Below are positions 17,352-27,053 of a stretch of 64,000 bases of DNA, piece after piece. The position numbers and the translations under genes are program-made. This DNA comes from Pseudomonas sp. HOU2 (GTDB lineage Bacteria; Pseudomonadota; Gammaproteobacteria; Pseudomonadales; Pseudomonadaceae), in the NCBI RefSeq assembly GCF_040729435.1, contig NZ_CP160398.1, positions 1,364,001 to 1,428,000 on the forward strand, in the 5' to 3' direction. Every line of letters begins with the position of its first letter. Within the stretch, counting starts at the first letter, position 1. The notes under the pieces are model-generated. The model ran no database searches and was not told the origin of the DNA. It saw nothing but the letters and a program-made list of their open reading frames with translations.

Positions 17352-18563
17352 ATGCAGTTCAGCAAATCGAACAAGCTCGCCAACGTCTGCTACGACATTC
17401 GCGGCCCGGTGCTCAAGCACGCCAAACGTCTGGAAGAGGAAGGCCAGCGCATCCTCAAGCTGAACATCGGCAACCCGGCGCCGTTTGGTTTCGAAGCGCC
17501 GGACGAAATTCTCCAGGATGTGATCCGCAACCTGCCGACGGCCCAGGGCTACAGCGATTCCAAAGGCCTGTTCAGCGCCCGTAAAGCGGTGATGCAGTAC
17601 TACCAGCAAAAAAATGTCGAAGGTGTCGGCATCGAAGACATCTACTTGGGCAACGGCGTGTCCGAGCTGATCGTGATGTCGCTGCAGGCACTGCTCAACA
17701 ACGGCGACGAAGTGCTGGTACCGGCCCCGGACTATCCGCTGTGGACTGCAGCCGTGAGCCTGGCTGGCGGCAATGCCGTGCACTACCTGTGTGACGAGGG
17801 TGCCGACTGGTTCCCTGATCTGGCCGACATCAAGGCCAAGATCACCCCGAACACCAAGGCCATGGTGATCATCAACCCGAACAACCCGACTGGCGCGGTG
17901 TATTCGAAGGAAGTGTTGCTGGGCATGCTGGAAATCGCCCGCGCGCACAACCTGGTGGTGTTCTCCGACGAGATCTACGACAAGATCCTCTACGACGACG
18001 CCGTGCACATCTGCACCGCCTCGCTGGCGCCGGACCTGCTGTGCCTGACCTTCAACGGTCTGTCGAAATCCTACCGCGTGGCGGGTTTCCGCTCCGGCTG
18101 GATCGCCATCTCCGGGCCGAAACACAATGCCCAGAGCTACATCGAAGGCATCGACATGCTGGCTAACATGCGCCTGTGTGCCAACGTGCCGAGCCAGCAT
18201 GCGATCCAGACTGCCCTTGGCGGTTATCAGAGCATCAATGACCTGGTGCTGCCGCAAGGTCGCCTGCTGGAGCAGCGCAACCGTACCTGGGAGTTGCTCA
18301 ATGACATTCCGGGCGTCAGCTGCGTCAAACCGATGGGCGCGCTGTATGCGTTCCCGCGGATCGACCCGAAGGTCTGCCCGATCCACAACGACGAAAAATT
18401 CGTCCTCGACCTGCTGCTTTCCGAGAAACTGCTGGTGGTGCAAGGCACGGCCTTCAACTGGCCGTGGCCGGATCACTTCCGCGTGGTGACGTTGCCCCGT
18501 GTCGACGATCTCGAGATGGCCATCGGCCGCATCGGCAACTTCCTCAAGTCCTACCGCCAGTAA
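17352..18563 (+). CDS. alaA: Alanine/glutamate-pyruvate aminotransferase
   Basis: 403 residues from the ATG at 17352 (MQFSKSNKLANVCYDIRGPV). A class I/II PLP-dependent fold: INPNNPTGAVYS, the SDEIYDKILYD Asp-Tyr motif that contacts the cofactor, the PLP lysine in FNGLSKSYRVAGFRSGW, and the C-terminal Arg in HFRVVTLP. The sequence matches AlaA (YfbQ), the main glutamate-pyruvate aminotransferase making alanine in the cytoplasm. Monocistronic, followed by a hairpin. Confidence 0.92.
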   Translation: MQFSKSNKLANVCYDIRGPVLKHAKRLEEEGQRILKLNIGNPAPFGFEAPDEILQDVIRNLPTAQGYSDSKGLFSARKAVMQYYQQKNVEGVGIEDIYLGNGVSELIVMSLQALLNNGDEVLVPAPDYPLWTAAVSLAGGNAVHYLCDEGADWFPDLADIKAKITPNTKAMVIINPNNPTGAVYSKEVLLGMLEIARAHNLVVFSDEIYDKILYDDAVHICTASLAPDLLCLTFNGLSKSYRVAGFRSGWIAISGPKHNAQSYIEGIDMLANMRLCANVPSQHAIQTALGGYQSINDLVLPQGRLLEQRNRTWELLNDIPGVSCVKPMGALYAFPRIDPKVCPIHNDEKFVLDLLLSEKLLVVQGTAFNWPWPDHFRVVTLPRVDDLEMAIGRIGNFLKSYRQ

Positions 18564-18573
18564 CCGGTCAACG

Positions 18574-18600
18574 GTGCGCAACGGCCCGAACGTTGCGCAC
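18574..18600. terminator. Hairpin after alaA
   Basis: A perfect 10-bp stem GTGCGCAACG/CGTTGCGCAC with a 7-base loop starts 10 bases after the alaA stop. Only a weak T content follows (TGTCTGATT), so termination is probable but not certain. Confidence 0.5.
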
Positions 18601-18867
18601 TGTCTGATTCAGCAACACTTCTGCACTCTCCGCCCCGCTGCGCCTTCTACACTTGCGATTCGTATGGCTCACACGCCTCTGGCGTAGAGGTGGCGGGTGG
18701 CGACCGTCTGTCAGCCCTTTCGGTTTCGCTCGTGAGCAATGACCTGCGGCACCTCGAATCCGCTGTAGGACACAGTTTGAAATAGTCACTCGGTTGAATC
18801 ACCCGGTGCCGCACCTTATATACCCCGCAGTACGCTACATCTTTAGCTTGAGGAGATTTCTACAACC
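18601..18867. other. Intergenic region upstream of htpX
   Basis: About 270 bases without a convincing gene. The first 170 bases show nothing I recognise; the last part carries the probable heat-shock promoter described separately and the htpX ribosome site GAGGAG. Confidence 0.5.
18793..18821 (+). promoter_or_regulatory. Possible sigma-32 heat-shock promoter of htpX
   Basis: GTTGAAT at 18793-18799 and CCTTATAT at 18814-18821 resemble the sigma-32 consensus CTTGAAA and CCCCATNT with a spacer of about 14 bases. It lies roughly 45 bases before the htpX start. htpX is a heat-shock gene in E. coli, which fits; the -10 match is imperfect. Confidence 0.4.
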
Positions 18868-19755
18868 ATGATGCGCATCCTGCTGTTTTTGGCCACTAAC
18901 CTGGCGGTCGTGCTGATAGCCAGCATCACCCTGAGCCTGTTTGGCTTCAACGGGTTCATGGCGGCCAACGGGGTTGATCTCAACCTCAGTCAGCTGCTGG
19001 TTTTCTGTGCGGTCTTTGGTTTCGCCGGTTCGCTGTTCTCGCTGTTCATCTCCAAGTGGATGGCGAAGATGAGCACCAGCACCCAGATCATCAGCCAGCC
19101 ACGTACCCGGCATGAGCAATGGCTGCTGCAAACCGTCGAGCAACTGTCCCGCGAAGCCGGGATCAAGATGCCCGAAGTCGGTATTTTCCCGGCCTACGAA
19201 GCAAACGCCTTTGCTACCGGCTGGAACAAGAACGACGCGCTGGTCGCGGTCAGCCAGGGCCTGCTCGAACGCTTTTCGCCGGATGAAGTGAAAGCCGTTC
19301 TGGCCCACGAAATCGGTCACGTGGCCAACGGTGACATGGTCACCCTCGCGCTGATCCAGGGCGTGGTGAACACCTTCGTGATGTTCTTCGCCCGGATCAT
19401 CGGCAACTTCGTCGACAAGGTGATTTTCAAGAACGAAGAAGGCCAAGGCATCGCCTACTACGTGGCGACGATCTTCGCCGAACTGGTACTGGGCATTCTC
19501 GCCAGCGCCATCGTCATGTGGTTCTCGCGCAAACGCGAATTCCGCGCCGACGAAGCCGGCGCACGTCTGGCGGGCACCAACGCGATGATCGGTGCGCTGC
19601 AACGCCTGCGCGCCGAACAGGGCCTGCCTGTGCACATGCCGGACACCCTCAACGCCTTCGGCATCAACGGTGGCATCAAACAGGGCTTTGCCCGCATGTT
19701 CATGAGCCACCCGCCGCTGGAAGAGCGTATCGACGCGCTGCGTCGTCGCGGTTGA
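18868..19755 (+). CDS. htpX: Membrane zinc metalloprotease HtpX
   Basis: 295 residues. Two N-terminal transmembrane helices (about 4-25 and 37-57), the zinc-binding HEIGH motif near residue 149, two further hydrophobic segments (about 165-185 and 195-215) and the third zinc ligand Glu in FRADEAGA. This is the M48B family HtpX, which works with FtsH in quality control of inner-membrane proteins. GAGGAG lies at a suitable distance from the start. It has an intrinsic terminator downstream and a heat-shock-like promoter upstream. Confidence 0.96.
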   Translation: MMRILLFLATNLAVVLIASITLSLFGFNGFMAANGVDLNLSQLLVFCAVFGFAGSLFSLFISKWMAKMSTSTQIISQPRTRHEQWLLQTVEQLSREAGIKMPEVGIFPAYEANAFATGWNKNDALVAVSQGLLERFSPDEVKAVLAHEIGHVANGDMVTLALIQGVVNTFVMFFARIIGNFVDKVIFKNEEGQGIAYYVATIFAELVLGILASAIVMWFSRKREFRADEAGARLAGTNAMIGALQRLRAEQGLPVHMPDTLNAFGINGGIKQGFARMFMSHPPLEERIDALRRRG

Positions 19756-19774
19756 TCGGTTTGGCACAGTAACG

Positions 19775-19804
19775 AAAAGGCCCGCAGTGATGCGGGCCTT
19801 TTTT
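19775..19804 (+). terminator. Intrinsic terminator of htpX
   Basis: The stem AAAAGGCCCGCA/TGCGGGCCTTTT with loop GTGA is followed by a T-run ending at 19804, 20 bases after the stop codon. A textbook rho-independent terminator. Confidence 0.92.
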
Positions 19805-19833
19805 GTACTCGGGGGTTATGCGCTGCCTGTTCT

Positions 19834-19937
19834 GGCCTCATCGCTGGCAAGCCAGCTCCCACAGGGTTTTGTGGTGTTCTCTGGATTTCTGATACAACGG
19901 GGATCACTGTGGGAGCTGGCTTGCCAGCGATGAGGCC
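19834..19937. repeat. REP-type palindromic pair, family C
   Basis: Outward arms GGCCTCATCGCTGGCAAGCC and its exact complement enclose about 45 unrelated bases, with GTGGGAGCTGGCTTGCC in the inner part of each arm. It lies between the convergent htpX and tpm genes. The same family appears at 57561-57652. Confidence 0.85.
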
Positions 19938-19955
19938 GGCCCTGCCAATAAAAAC

Positions 19956-20603
19956 CTATCGGCCAGAAACCCGATAAACCCGCTCCTCCAACCGCGTCAC
20001 TCCCGCCTGCAGAAACTTCCAGCTCTCCCCCAGCACATCCTGCTCTTCCAGCATCCGCACCTGCCAGACATCACCCAGCAACCGCTGCACTTCATCATCC
20101 CCCACCGCAAACGGCGGCCCTGGCATCTGCGCCTGATTGTAATCCAGGGTAATCAACAGACCTTGCACACTTTGCGGCAGGATTTGCTGCAGATGCGCCG
20201 CATAGCGCTCACGCATCGCTGGTGGCAAGGCGATCAGCGCGGCGCGGTCGTATAACGCGGTGCAATCGGCTACATCGCTTGCTGTCAGCGCAAAAAAGTC
20301 ACCGCACCACAACTCGATGGCGTCACCGCGATAGACCTTGAACGCACCCTTCTGGCTGATCTGCGGCTGCACCTGATGCTCCCTGAAAAAGTCCTTAATA
20401 GCCTTTTCCGACAGTTCGATCCCGAGCACCTGATGACCGCGCCCGGCCAGCCACGCCAAATCCAGACTTTTCCCACACAACGGCACGAGCACTCGCGCCG
20501 TTGCCGGTACCGCCCAGTGCCGCTGCAGATACGGGTTCACCTCAGGCAGATGAAAGCCGATCTGATTGGATTCCCACTTCTTGTGCCAAAACTCAGGCTG
20601 CAT
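19956..20603 (-). CDS. tpm: Thiopurine S-methyltransferase
   Basis: 215 residues, the usual length of bacterial Tpm. The N-terminal [18 protein letters not shown] and the SAM-binding [15 protein letters not shown] and GIELSEKAI motifs are family hallmarks; [10 protein letters not shown] matches motif post I. The enzyme transfers methyl groups from SAM to thiopurines and, in pseudomonads, confers tolerance to tellurite and selenium oxyanions by methylation. The start has GGGGTG upstream. It is convergent with htpX. Confidence 0.95.
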   Translation of the reverse strand: MQPEFWHKKWESNQIGFHLPEVNPYLQRHWAVPATARVLVPLCGKSLDLAWLAGRGHQVLGIELSEKAIKDFFREHQVQPQISQKGAFKVYRGDAIELWCGDFFALTASDVADCTALYDRAALIALPPAMRERYAAHLQQILPQSVQGLLITLDYNQAQMPGPPFAVGDDEVQRLLGDVWQVRMLEEQDVLGESWKFLQAGVTRLEERVYRVSGR

Positions 20604-20707
20604 GCATCACCCCAAAAAATTCGATCAAAAGGCGTTAAAACTTATATTAGATTTAGATCAATGATCTGACTGAAGATGAGGCCATCTTACCGCTCAGGAA
20701 CCTTTCC

Positions 20708-21475
20708 ATGTTTCCCAGCCTGTTTATCTCCCACGGCTCACCGATGCTGGCCCTGGAACCCGGTGCCAGTGGCCCGGCGCTGGCGCGTCTGGCGGCCGAA
20801 CTGCCGCGGCCGAATGCCATCGTGATCGTCTCTGCCCACTGGGAAAGCCAGGAGTTGCTGGTCAGCAGCAACCCTCGTCCAGAAACCTGGCACGACTTCG
20901 GCGGCTTCCCGCGCGCCCTTTTCGAAGTGCAGTACCCGGCACCGGGGGATCCGCAACTGGCGGCCGAAGTGGCTGAATTGCTTGACGCCGCGCATCTGCC
21001 GGCACGCCTCGACCCGCAACGCCCGTTCGATCACGGCGTTTGGGTGCCACTGTCGCTGATGTACCCGCAAGCGGATATTCCGGTGGTGCAGGTGTCGCTG
21101 CCGAGTCGCGGCGGCCCGGTGTTGCAAACCCGTGTCGGACGAGCGCTGGCGACGCTGCGCGAGCAAGGCATTCTGCTGATCGGCTCCGGCAGCATCACCC
21201 ATAACCTGCGCGAGCTGGACTGGCATGCTGGCCCGGACAGTGTCGAGCCATGGGCCAGGGATTTTCGCGACTGGGTCATCGACAAGCTTGCAGCCAACGA
21301 CGAAGCGGCTCTGCACGACTACCGTCAGCAGGCACCCAATGCCGTGCGCAGCCACCCGAGTGATGAGCATTTGTTGCCGCTGTATTTCGCACGGGGTGCC
21401 GGGGGTGAGTTCAACGTGGCGCACCAGGGGTTCACCATGGGTGCATTGGGCATGGACATCTATCGCTTCGGTTAA
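20708..21475 (+). CDS. DODA-type extradiol aromatic ring-opening dioxygenase family (YgiD-like)
   Basis: 255 residues. LigB-like fold with candidate metal ligands His9 in FISHGSPMLAL, a His in SAHWES, His in FDHGVWVPL and His in SITHNLRE. E. coli YgiD and plant DODA act on DOPA (4,5-extradiol cleavage), but the physiological substrate in bacteria such as this is not known. AGGAA precedes the start. Flanked by REP elements on the 3' side. Confidence 0.85.
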   Translation: MFPSLFISHGSPMLALEPGASGPALARLAAELPRPNAIVIVSAHWESQELLVSSNPRPETWHDFGGFPRALFEVQYPAPGDPQLAAEVAELLDAAHLPARLDPQRPFDHGVWVPLSLMYPQADIPVVQVSLPSRGGPVLQTRVGRALATLREQGILLIGSGSITHNLRELDWHAGPDSVEPWARDFRDWVIDKLAANDEAALHDYRQQAPNAVRSHPSDEHLLPLYFARGAGGEFNVAHQGFTMGALGMDIYRFG

Positions 21476-21480
21476 AGGCA

Positions 21481-21565
21481 GATCAAAAGATCGCAGCCTG
21501 CGGCAGCTCCTACATTTGGAATGCATTTCTCCTGTAGGAGCTGCCGCAGGCTGCGATCTTTTGAG
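21481..21565. repeat. REP-type palindromic pair, family A
   Basis: Inverted arms starting GATCAAAAGATCGCAGCCTG and ending in its complement around a short centre; the variant has GCCGCAGG in place of GCCGAAGG. Between the dioxygenase stop and the helicase terminator. Confidence 0.9.
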
Positions 21566-21584
21566 CTTGAAAGACAGGCAAAAA

Positions 21585-21609
21585 AAATCCCCGAACCAGT
21601 CGGGGATTT
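21585..21609. terminator. Bidirectional terminator between the dioxygenase and deaD genes
   Basis: The stem AAATCCCCG/CGGGGATTT has a 7-base loop. On the minus strand a run of seven or more T follows (A7 at 21581), serving the helicase gene; on the plus strand five T follow, serving the dioxygenase gene. Confidence 0.88.
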
Positions 21610-21640
21610 TTCATGTGCGATCAATCAGCCAAAGGGCGGA

Positions 21641-23314
21641 TCAATCTTCGCGGTAGCGACGCAGTTTCAACTGCTTGCCAGCGACGCGAGTGTCCTTCAG
21701 CTTGGTCAGGAGTTTGTCCAGACCATCTTCCGGCAGCTCGACGAGGCTGAAGCTGTCACGCACCTGGATGCGACCGATCGCTTCGCGGGCCAGACCACCT
21801 TCGTTGAGGATCGCGCCCAGCAGGTTCTTGGCGGCGATACCGTCACGCGCACCCAGCGCGGTACGGCAACGGGCACGGCCTTCGCCCAGAGGCATTGGCG
21901 CGCGACGCTCGCGGTCACCACGATCAGGACGATCACCGGAACGCTCAGGACGGTCGCCACGCGGTGCGTTGTTCGGCACCAGTGGACGTTCCTTCTCGAT
22001 CGCTGCCAGGTTCAGCGCCTGACCATTAGTGGCCTTGCGCAGCAGAGCAGCGGCCAGTGCACGCGGAGTGCAACCGATGTCGGCAGTCAGACGATCCAGC
22101 AGTTCGCCGTGAGTCGACTCGGCATCAGCGACCAGCGGCGACAGGCTGTTGGTCAGTTTCTTGATGCGTGCATCGAGAACAGCCTGAGCGTCCGGCAGAC
22201 GCACTTCGGCAACCTTCTGACCGGTGACACGCTCGATCACTTGCAGCATGCGGCGCTCACGTGGAGTCACCAGCAGCAGCGCACGACCTTCGCGACCGGC
22301 ACGGCCGGTACGGCCGATACGGTGCACGTAGGATTCCGGATCGTACGGCATGTCCACGTTGAACACGTGGGTGATGCGCGGAACGTCCAGACCACGGGCA
22401 GCCACGTCGGTCGCGACAACGATGTCCAGACGGCCATCTTTCAGCGAGTCGATCACGCGCTCACGCTGGTTCTGGGCGATGTCACCGTTCAGCGCAGCGG
22501 CTTTGTAGCCTTTGGCGTCGAGGGCGCTGGCCAGATCCAGGGTCGCTTGCTTGGTGCGCACGAACATGATCAGAGCGTCGAAGTCTTCCACTTCCAGCAA
22601 GCTGAGAACGGCAGAGGTCTTCTGGTCAGCGTGAACCAGCAGGTGAGCCTGCTCGATCGCGGTAACGGTCTGGGTCTTGCTCTGGATCTTCACGTGCTTC
22701 GGATCGCGCAGATGGCGCTCGGCGATGGCACGGATCGACTGCGGCAGGGTCGCCGAGAACAATACGGTCTGACGGGTTTCCGGCATGGCCTTGAAGATGA
22801 CTTCCAGGTCGTCCATGAAGCCCAGTTTGAGCATTTCGTCTGCTTCGTCCAGAACCAGATGGTTCACGGTAGCGAGGACTTTTTCGTCGCGACGCAGGTG
22901 GTCGCACAGACGGCCCGGAGTGGCGACAACGATCTGTGCGCCATTACGGATTGCTTTCAATTGTGGGCCCATCGGCGCGCCGCCGTAGACAGCCACAACA
23001 GTTACGCCCGGCATTTGCTTGGCGTAGGTTTCGAAAGCGGTTGCAACTTGTAGCGCCAACTCACGAGTTGGGGCCAGGATCAGAGCTTGCGGCTCGCGCT
23101 TGGACGGATCAATGCGGTGCAGGATAGGCAGGGCAAAGGCAGCGGTTTTACCGGTACCGGTTTGCGCCTGACCAATCATATCGTGACCGGCGAGGATGAT
23201 CGGGATCGACTGCTGCTGAATGGCCGAAGGCTCTTCATAGCCGGTAGCGACTACTGCAGCGACAATATTGGGATGAAGTTCAAGAGCGGCGAAGCCGCCG
23301 ATTTCCTGGGTCAT
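21641..23314 (-). CDS. deaD: DEAD-box ATP-dependent RNA helicase
   Basis: 557 residues from the ATG at 23314, with GAGG 7 bases upstream. Motifs in order: Q motif (YEEPSAIQQQSIP), Walker A AQTGTGKT, PTRELA, TPGR, DEAD (DEADEMLKLGF), SAT, then ARGLD and HRIGRTGRAG in the second RecA domain. An Arg/Asp-rich linker (about 440-475) precedes a DbpA-like RNA-binding domain (about 485-557). This is the DeaD/CsdA architecture, a helicase for ribosome assembly and mRNA unfolding in the cold. A leader of about 210 bases is expected (see the promoter entry). Confidence 0.93.
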   Translation of the reverse strand: MTQEIGGFAALELHPNIVAAVVATGYEEPSAIQQQSIPIILAGHDMIGQAQTGTGKTAAFALPILHRIDPSKREPQALILAPTRELALQVATAFETYAKQMPGVTVVAVYGGAPMGPQLKAIRNGAQIVVATPGRLCDHLRRDEKVLATVNHLVLDEADEMLKLGFMDDLEVIFKAMPETRQTVLFSATLPQSIRAIAERHLRDPKHVKIQSKTQTVTAIEQAHLLVHADQKTSAVLSLLEVEDFDALIMFVRTKQATLDLASALDAKGYKAAALNGDIAQNQRERVIDSLKDGRLDIVVATDVAARGLDVPRITHVFNVDMPYDPESYVHRIGRTGRAGREGRALLLVTPRERRMLQVIERVTGQKVAEVRLPDAQAVLDARIKKLTNSLSPLVADAESTHGELLDRLTADIGCTPRALAAALLRKATNGQALNLAAIEKERPLVPNNAPRGDRPERSGDRPDRGDRERRAPMPLGEGRARCRTALGARDGIAAKNLLGAILNEGGLAREAIGRIQVRDSFSLVELPEDGLDKLLTKLKDTRVAGKQLKLRRYRED

Positions 23315-23735
23315 GGGTCTGCCTCTAAGTGCATCCGCAAAGACCCATGCTCCAAAGCTGCACATGCCGTGTTGAGACTCAAGAGTCGCCCTGGCAGCTT
23401 TGTCGGCGGGGATTTGCGAAAACGTATGAATGAAAAAGAATCGTCAAGGAAGAGCCCGCAGTGCGGACGTGCAGCCGAAGCTGACTTCGGGGAATTGCGC
23501 TACCTAAACGCGGCCCGGTTAAAGGCCGGCGCGCACTATACCGGAATTTGCCCGAAAAGGGAGCTTTTTTTATCAGCTGAATCGCTGTGTCACCGCTGTG
23601 TAACGGGGTTTTGCGGATAATCGTGCGAAGGTCTATTTTGCAAAGGCCCGGCCTTGCGGGCGATGACGCTTAAACGATTCACCGATGTGCGGCATACCGT
23701 CGCTGCACCCGCCCTTCCCGCCCGAGGATTTACCC
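23315..23735. promoter_or_regulatory. Divergent intergenic region with the deaD leader and a candidate -10 box
   Basis: About 420 bases with no convincing gene. On the minus strand a good -10 hexamer TATAGT lies at 23540-23535, which would give deaD a 5' leader of about 210 bases, as is typical for cold-shock csdA mRNAs. The -35 is weak. The enoyl-CoA hydratase-like gene starts at the other end, with CGAGGA before its ATG. Confidence 0.4.
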
Positions 23736-24527
23736 ATGAATCAGTCCTGCCCCGGTCGCGTCAGCCGTGAACGTCGTGGTCATGTCCACCTGATCGGCCT
23801 GGACCGAGCGGCCAAACGCAACGCGTTCGACCTCGATCTGCTCAACGCGCTGAGCCTGGCCTACGGTGAGTTCGAGGCCGACACCGAAGCGCGGGTGGCC
23901 GTGGTATTCGGGCATGGCGAGCACTTTACCGCCGGTCTGGATTTACTGAATGCGAGCTCTGCGCTTGCCGAAGGCTGGCAGGTTCCGACCGGCGGTTGCG
24001 ACCCGTGGGGTGTTTTCGTCGGACCGCGAGTGAGCAAACCGGTGATTGTTGCCGCGCAAGGCTACTGCCTGACCATCGGCATCGAGTTGATGCTGGCCGC
24101 CGACATCAACCTGTGTGCGAGCAACACCCGCTTCGCGCAAATGGAAGTGCAGCGTGGGATTTTTCCTTTTGGTGGCGCGACTTTACGTTTTCATCAAGTG
24201 GCGGGATGGGGCAACGCGATGCGCTGGTTGCTGACCGGAGATGAGTTCGATGCACACGATGCGCTGCATTTGGGCCTGGTACAGGAAGTGATGGCCAGCG
24301 AGGATCTGTTGCCACGAGCGATTGAGTTGGCCGAGCGAATTGCCCGGCAGGCGCCGCTGGGGGTGCAGGCGACGCTGATGTCGGCTCGGCAGGCGCGGTA
24401 TGAAGGTGAGACCGCGGCGGCACAGGGGTTGCCGGCGCTGGTGAAGAAGTTGCTGGGGAGTGAGGATGCCAAGGAAGGGGTACGGTCGCTGGTTGAGCGG
24501 CGCCCTGGAATCTTCAAAGGGATCTGA
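23736..24527 (+). CDS. Crotonase-fold (enoyl-CoA hydratase/isomerase) protein
   Basis: 263 residues from the ATG at 23736. The crotonase signatures are visible: FGHGEHFTAGLDL (oxyanion hole segment), QGYCLTIGIELMLAADINLCA and FAQMEVQRGIFPFGGATLRF. Glu in QMEVQRG corresponds to one catalytic Glu of hydratases; the second position is not clearly acidic, so hydratase activity is uncertain and another CoA-ester reaction is possible. Monocistronic, followed by a REP pair. The P. aeruginosa counterpart would be PA2841 by gene order. Confidence 0.82.
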   Translation: MNQSCPGRVSRERRGHVHLIGLDRAAKRNAFDLDLLNALSLAYGEFEADTEARVAVVFGHGEHFTAGLDLLNASSALAEGWQVPTGGCDPWGVFVGPRVSKPVIVAAQGYCLTIGIELMLAADINLCASNTRFAQMEVQRGIFPFGGATLRFHQVAGWGNAMRWLLTGDEFDAHDALHLGLVQEVMASEDLLPRAIELAERIARQAPLGVQATLMSARQARYEGETAAAQGLPALVKKLLGSEDAKEGVRSLVERRPGIFKGI

Positions 24528-24546
24528 GAAAACGGGTGCTCTTCAG

Positions 24547-24622
24547 GCCCTCTTCGCGAGCAAGCTCGCTCCCACATTTGGAATGCATTTCAAATGTGGG
24601 AGCGAGCTTGCTCGCGAAGGGC
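24547..24622. repeat. REP-type palindromic pair, family B
   Basis: Arms GGCCCTCTTCGCGAGCAAGC and its complement, each with GTGGGAGCGAGCTTGCTCGC, around a short centre containing GAATGC. Between the convergent crotonase and spermidine synthase-like genes. Confidence 0.85.
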
Positions 24623-24635
24623 CATTACTGACCAC

Positions 24636-25391
24636 TCATGTCGCCGGGCGAATTGCGTTGATCAACGACTGCAACGAATACCCCAACCGCGGCGCCAGCT
24701 CTTCGGCCCGGGCGGTCAGGGCTTGCATGTCCAGGTCCTGATCGAGATCCGCCGGCACAATCAGAATCACATTGCCCTCCTTCACCGGCAGCTCCCAGTA
24801 ATGCCGGTGATACAGCCCGCGCAGCAATGCTGCGCCCAACGGCTTGCCGTCATCGGTGGCCCACTGGTTGATCACCAGCCAGCCACCCGGATTCAGACGT
24901 TTCTGACAATCACCGAGGAAACTCCAGGCCAGATGCCCGACACCCGGGCCGACATCGGTGTAGAGGTCGACAAAGATCAGATCCGCAGGCTCGGCCGTCG
25001 GCAGCAACTCCAGGGCATCGCCGACACGAATGTACAAACGCGGATCGTCATCTAGCCCCAGATATTCGATGGCCAGGCGCGGCACGTCCGGGCGCAGTTC
25101 GATGGCTTCGACGTCTTCCAGCGGCAGAAACTTGAGACAAGCCTGGGTCAGGGTGCCGGCACCGAGGCCGAGAAACAGCGCGCTCTCCGGTTGCTCATGG
25201 CACAACGCGCCAATCAGCATCGCCCGGGTGTAGTCGTATTCGAGCCAGCTCGGATCGGCGGTGAACACGCAGCTCTGCTCGATGGCATCGCCGAATTCCA
25301 GAAAGCGGTAATCGGCCACTTCCAGCACGCGAATCACGCCGAACTCATCCTGTACCTCGGCGAGCAACAGCTCGACGCGCTCCTCAGTCAT
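24636..25391 (-). CDS. Spermidine synthase-like methyltransferase-fold protein
   Basis: 251 residues; GGAGACGAA precedes the start. The Rossmann core has ALFLGLGAGTLTQACL (nucleotide-binding loop), VEAIELRPDV and ADLIFVDLYTD, matching the SpeE family. The typical SpeE catalytic Asp region reads VDLYTDVGPG here. True spermidine synthases are usually longer with an N-terminal beta domain, so the polyamine activity is unproven; such short SpeE-like proteins may use other substrates. Monocistronic. Confidence 0.75.
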   Translation of the reverse strand: MTEERVELLLAEVQDEFGVIRVLEVADYRFLEFGDAIEQSCVFTADPSWLEYDYTRAMLIGALCHEQPESALFLGLGAGTLTQACLKFLPLEDVEAIELRPDVPRLAIEYLGLDDDPRLYIRVGDALELLPTAEPADLIFVDLYTDVGPGVGHLAWSFLGDCQKRLNPGGWLVINQWATDDGKPLGAALLRGLYHRHYWELPVKEGNVILIVPADLDQDLDMQALTARAEELAPRLGYSLQSLINAIRPAT

Positions 25392-25544
25392 TTCGTCTCC
25401 TGATGGTCACCGGGCGCGGTGACGCGATGGCACCGCTCCGGCGCCGTGGCAAAGCGGCGATTGTCGGTGATGGGGCGGGAGCAGGTCACGCACTAATTGC
25501 TGCTACCATGGGCTTCCCGTGCGTAGAACCAATTAGAGACCGTG

Positions 25545-26891
25545 ATGAGCCAACCGTGGAGCCCTGACAGCTGGCGCGCCCTGCCGATCCAGCAACAACC
25601 CCAATACCCTGACGCGGCGCATCTGCGCCAGGTCGAGCAGACCCTGGCCAGCTATCCGCCGCTGGTGTTTGCCGGCGAAGCACGCGAGCTGCGCCGTCAG
25701 TTTGCCGAAGTGACTCAGGGCCGGGCGTTCCTGCTGCAGGGCGGCGATTGCGCGGAAAGCTTTGCCGAGTTCTCGGCGGCGAAGATTCGCGACACGTTCA
25801 AAGTATTGCTGCAAATGGCGATCGTCATGACCTTCGCCGCCGGTTGTCCGGTGGTCAAGGTCGGGCGCATGGCCGGCCAGTTCGCCAAGCCGCGCTCGGC
25901 CAACGACGAGACCATAGACGGCGTGACCCTGCCCGCCTACCGGGGTGACATCGTCAACGGCATCGGTTTCGACGAAAAGAGCCGGGTGCCGGATCCCGAG
26001 CGCCTGCTGCAGTCTTACCACCAGTCCACCGCCACCCTGAACCTGTTGCGCGCCTTCGCCCAGGGCGGTTTTGCCGACCTGCATCAGGTGCACAAGTGGA
26101 ACCTGGATTTCATCGCCAACTCGGCACTGGCCGAAAAATACAGCCATCTTGCCGATCGCATCGATGAAACCCTGGCGTTCATGCGCGCCTGTGGCATGGA
26201 CAGTTCGCCGCAACTGCGCGAAACCAGTTTCTTCACCGCCCACGAAGCGCTGCTGCTGAACTACGAAGAAGCCTTCGTGCGTCGCGACAGCCTGACTAAC
26301 GATTACTACGATTGCTCGGCGCACATGCTGTGGATCGGCGACCGCACCCGTCAGCTCGACGGCGCCCACGTCGAATTTCTGCGCGGAGTGAACAACCCGA
26401 TCGGGGTGAAAGTCGGCCCGAGCATGAACCCGGATGATCTGATCCGCCTGATCGACGTGCTCAACCCGGACAACGATCCGGGCCGTCTGAACCTGATTGC
26501 GCGGATGGGCGCAAACAAGGTCGGCGATCACCTGCCGGCGCTGATCCGCGCGGTGCAACGTGAGGGCAAGCAGGTGCTGTGGAGCTCCGACCCGATGCAC
26601 GGCAACACCATCAAGGCCAGCAGCGGCTACAAGACCCGCGACTTCGCGCAGATCCTTGGCGAAGTGAAACAGTTCTTCCAGGTACACGAAGCCGAAGGCA
26701 CTTATGCCGGCGGGATTCACATCGAGATGACCGGACAGAATGTCACCGAGTGCATCGGCGGTGCGCGGCCGATTACTGAAGACGGGCTGTCGGATCGCTA
26801 CCACACCCACTGCGATCCGCGGATGAATGCCGATCAGTCGCTGGAGCTGGCGTTTCTGATTGCCGAGACGCTGAAGCAGGTTCGTCGCTAA
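25545..26891 (+). CDS. Class II 3-deoxy-7-phosphoheptulonate (DAHP) synthase
   Basis: 448 residues from the ATG at 25545; a GTG three bases earlier is an alternative. The plant/actinobacterial class II fold is shown by [55 protein letters not shown] and [17 protein letters not shown]; the Cys and His/Glu/Asp of the metal site are in these motifs. It condenses erythrose 4-phosphate with phosphoenolpyruvate, the first step of the shikimate pathway. A class I isozyme is also present at 40126. It is the counterpart of PA2843 by gene order. Confidence 0.95.
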   Translation: MSQPWSPDSWRALPIQQQPQYPDAAHLRQVEQTLASYPPLVFAGEARELRRQFAEVTQGRAFLLQGGDCAESFAEFSAAKIRDTFKVLLQMAIVMTFAAGCPVVKVGRMAGQFAKPRSANDETIDGVTLPAYRGDIVNGIGFDEKSRVPDPERLLQSYHQSTATLNLLRAFAQGGFADLHQVHKWNLDFIANSALAEKYSHLADRIDETLAFMRACGMDSSPQLRETSFFTAHEALLLNYEEAFVRRDSLTNDYYDCSAHMLWIGDRTRQLDGAHVEFLRGVNNPIGVKVGPSMNPDDLIRLIDVLNPDNDPGRLNLIARMGANKVGDHLPALIRAVQREGKQVLWSSDPMHGNTIKASSGYKTRDFAQILGEVKQFFQVHEAEGTYAGGIHIEMTGQNVTECIGGARPITEDGLSDRYHTHCDPRMNADQSLELAFLIAETLKQVRR

Positions 26892-26908
26892 GCCGCCCGC
26901 CCCCATCG

Positions 26909-26998
26909 CCTGTAGGAGCTGCCGAAGGCTGCGATCTTTTGATCTTGATCCTAAAAAACAAAATCAAAAGATCGCAGCCTTCGGCAGCTCCTACAGGG
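26909..26998. repeat. REP-type palindromic pair, family A
   Basis: CCTGTAGGAGCTGCCGAAGG leads into GCTGCGATCTTTTGATC, then the exact complement ends at 26998. It lies between the convergent DAHP synthase and glycosylase genes. Confidence 0.9.
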
Positions 26999-27053
26999 GT
27001 CCAGATCACCCAAAGATCTTTGTGGAAGCCAGTCTGCTGGCGATAAGGCCAGT

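Noticed and set aside
17205..18581. 458-codon open frame on the minus strand
   Set aside because: Antisense shadow of alaA, a result of high-GC codon use.
21521..23053. 510-codon open frame on the plus strand
   Set aside because: Entirely antisense to the DEAD-box helicase gene, which has all helicase motifs.
25533..26906. 457-codon open frame on the minus strand
   Set aside because: Antisense shadow of the class II DAHP synthase.
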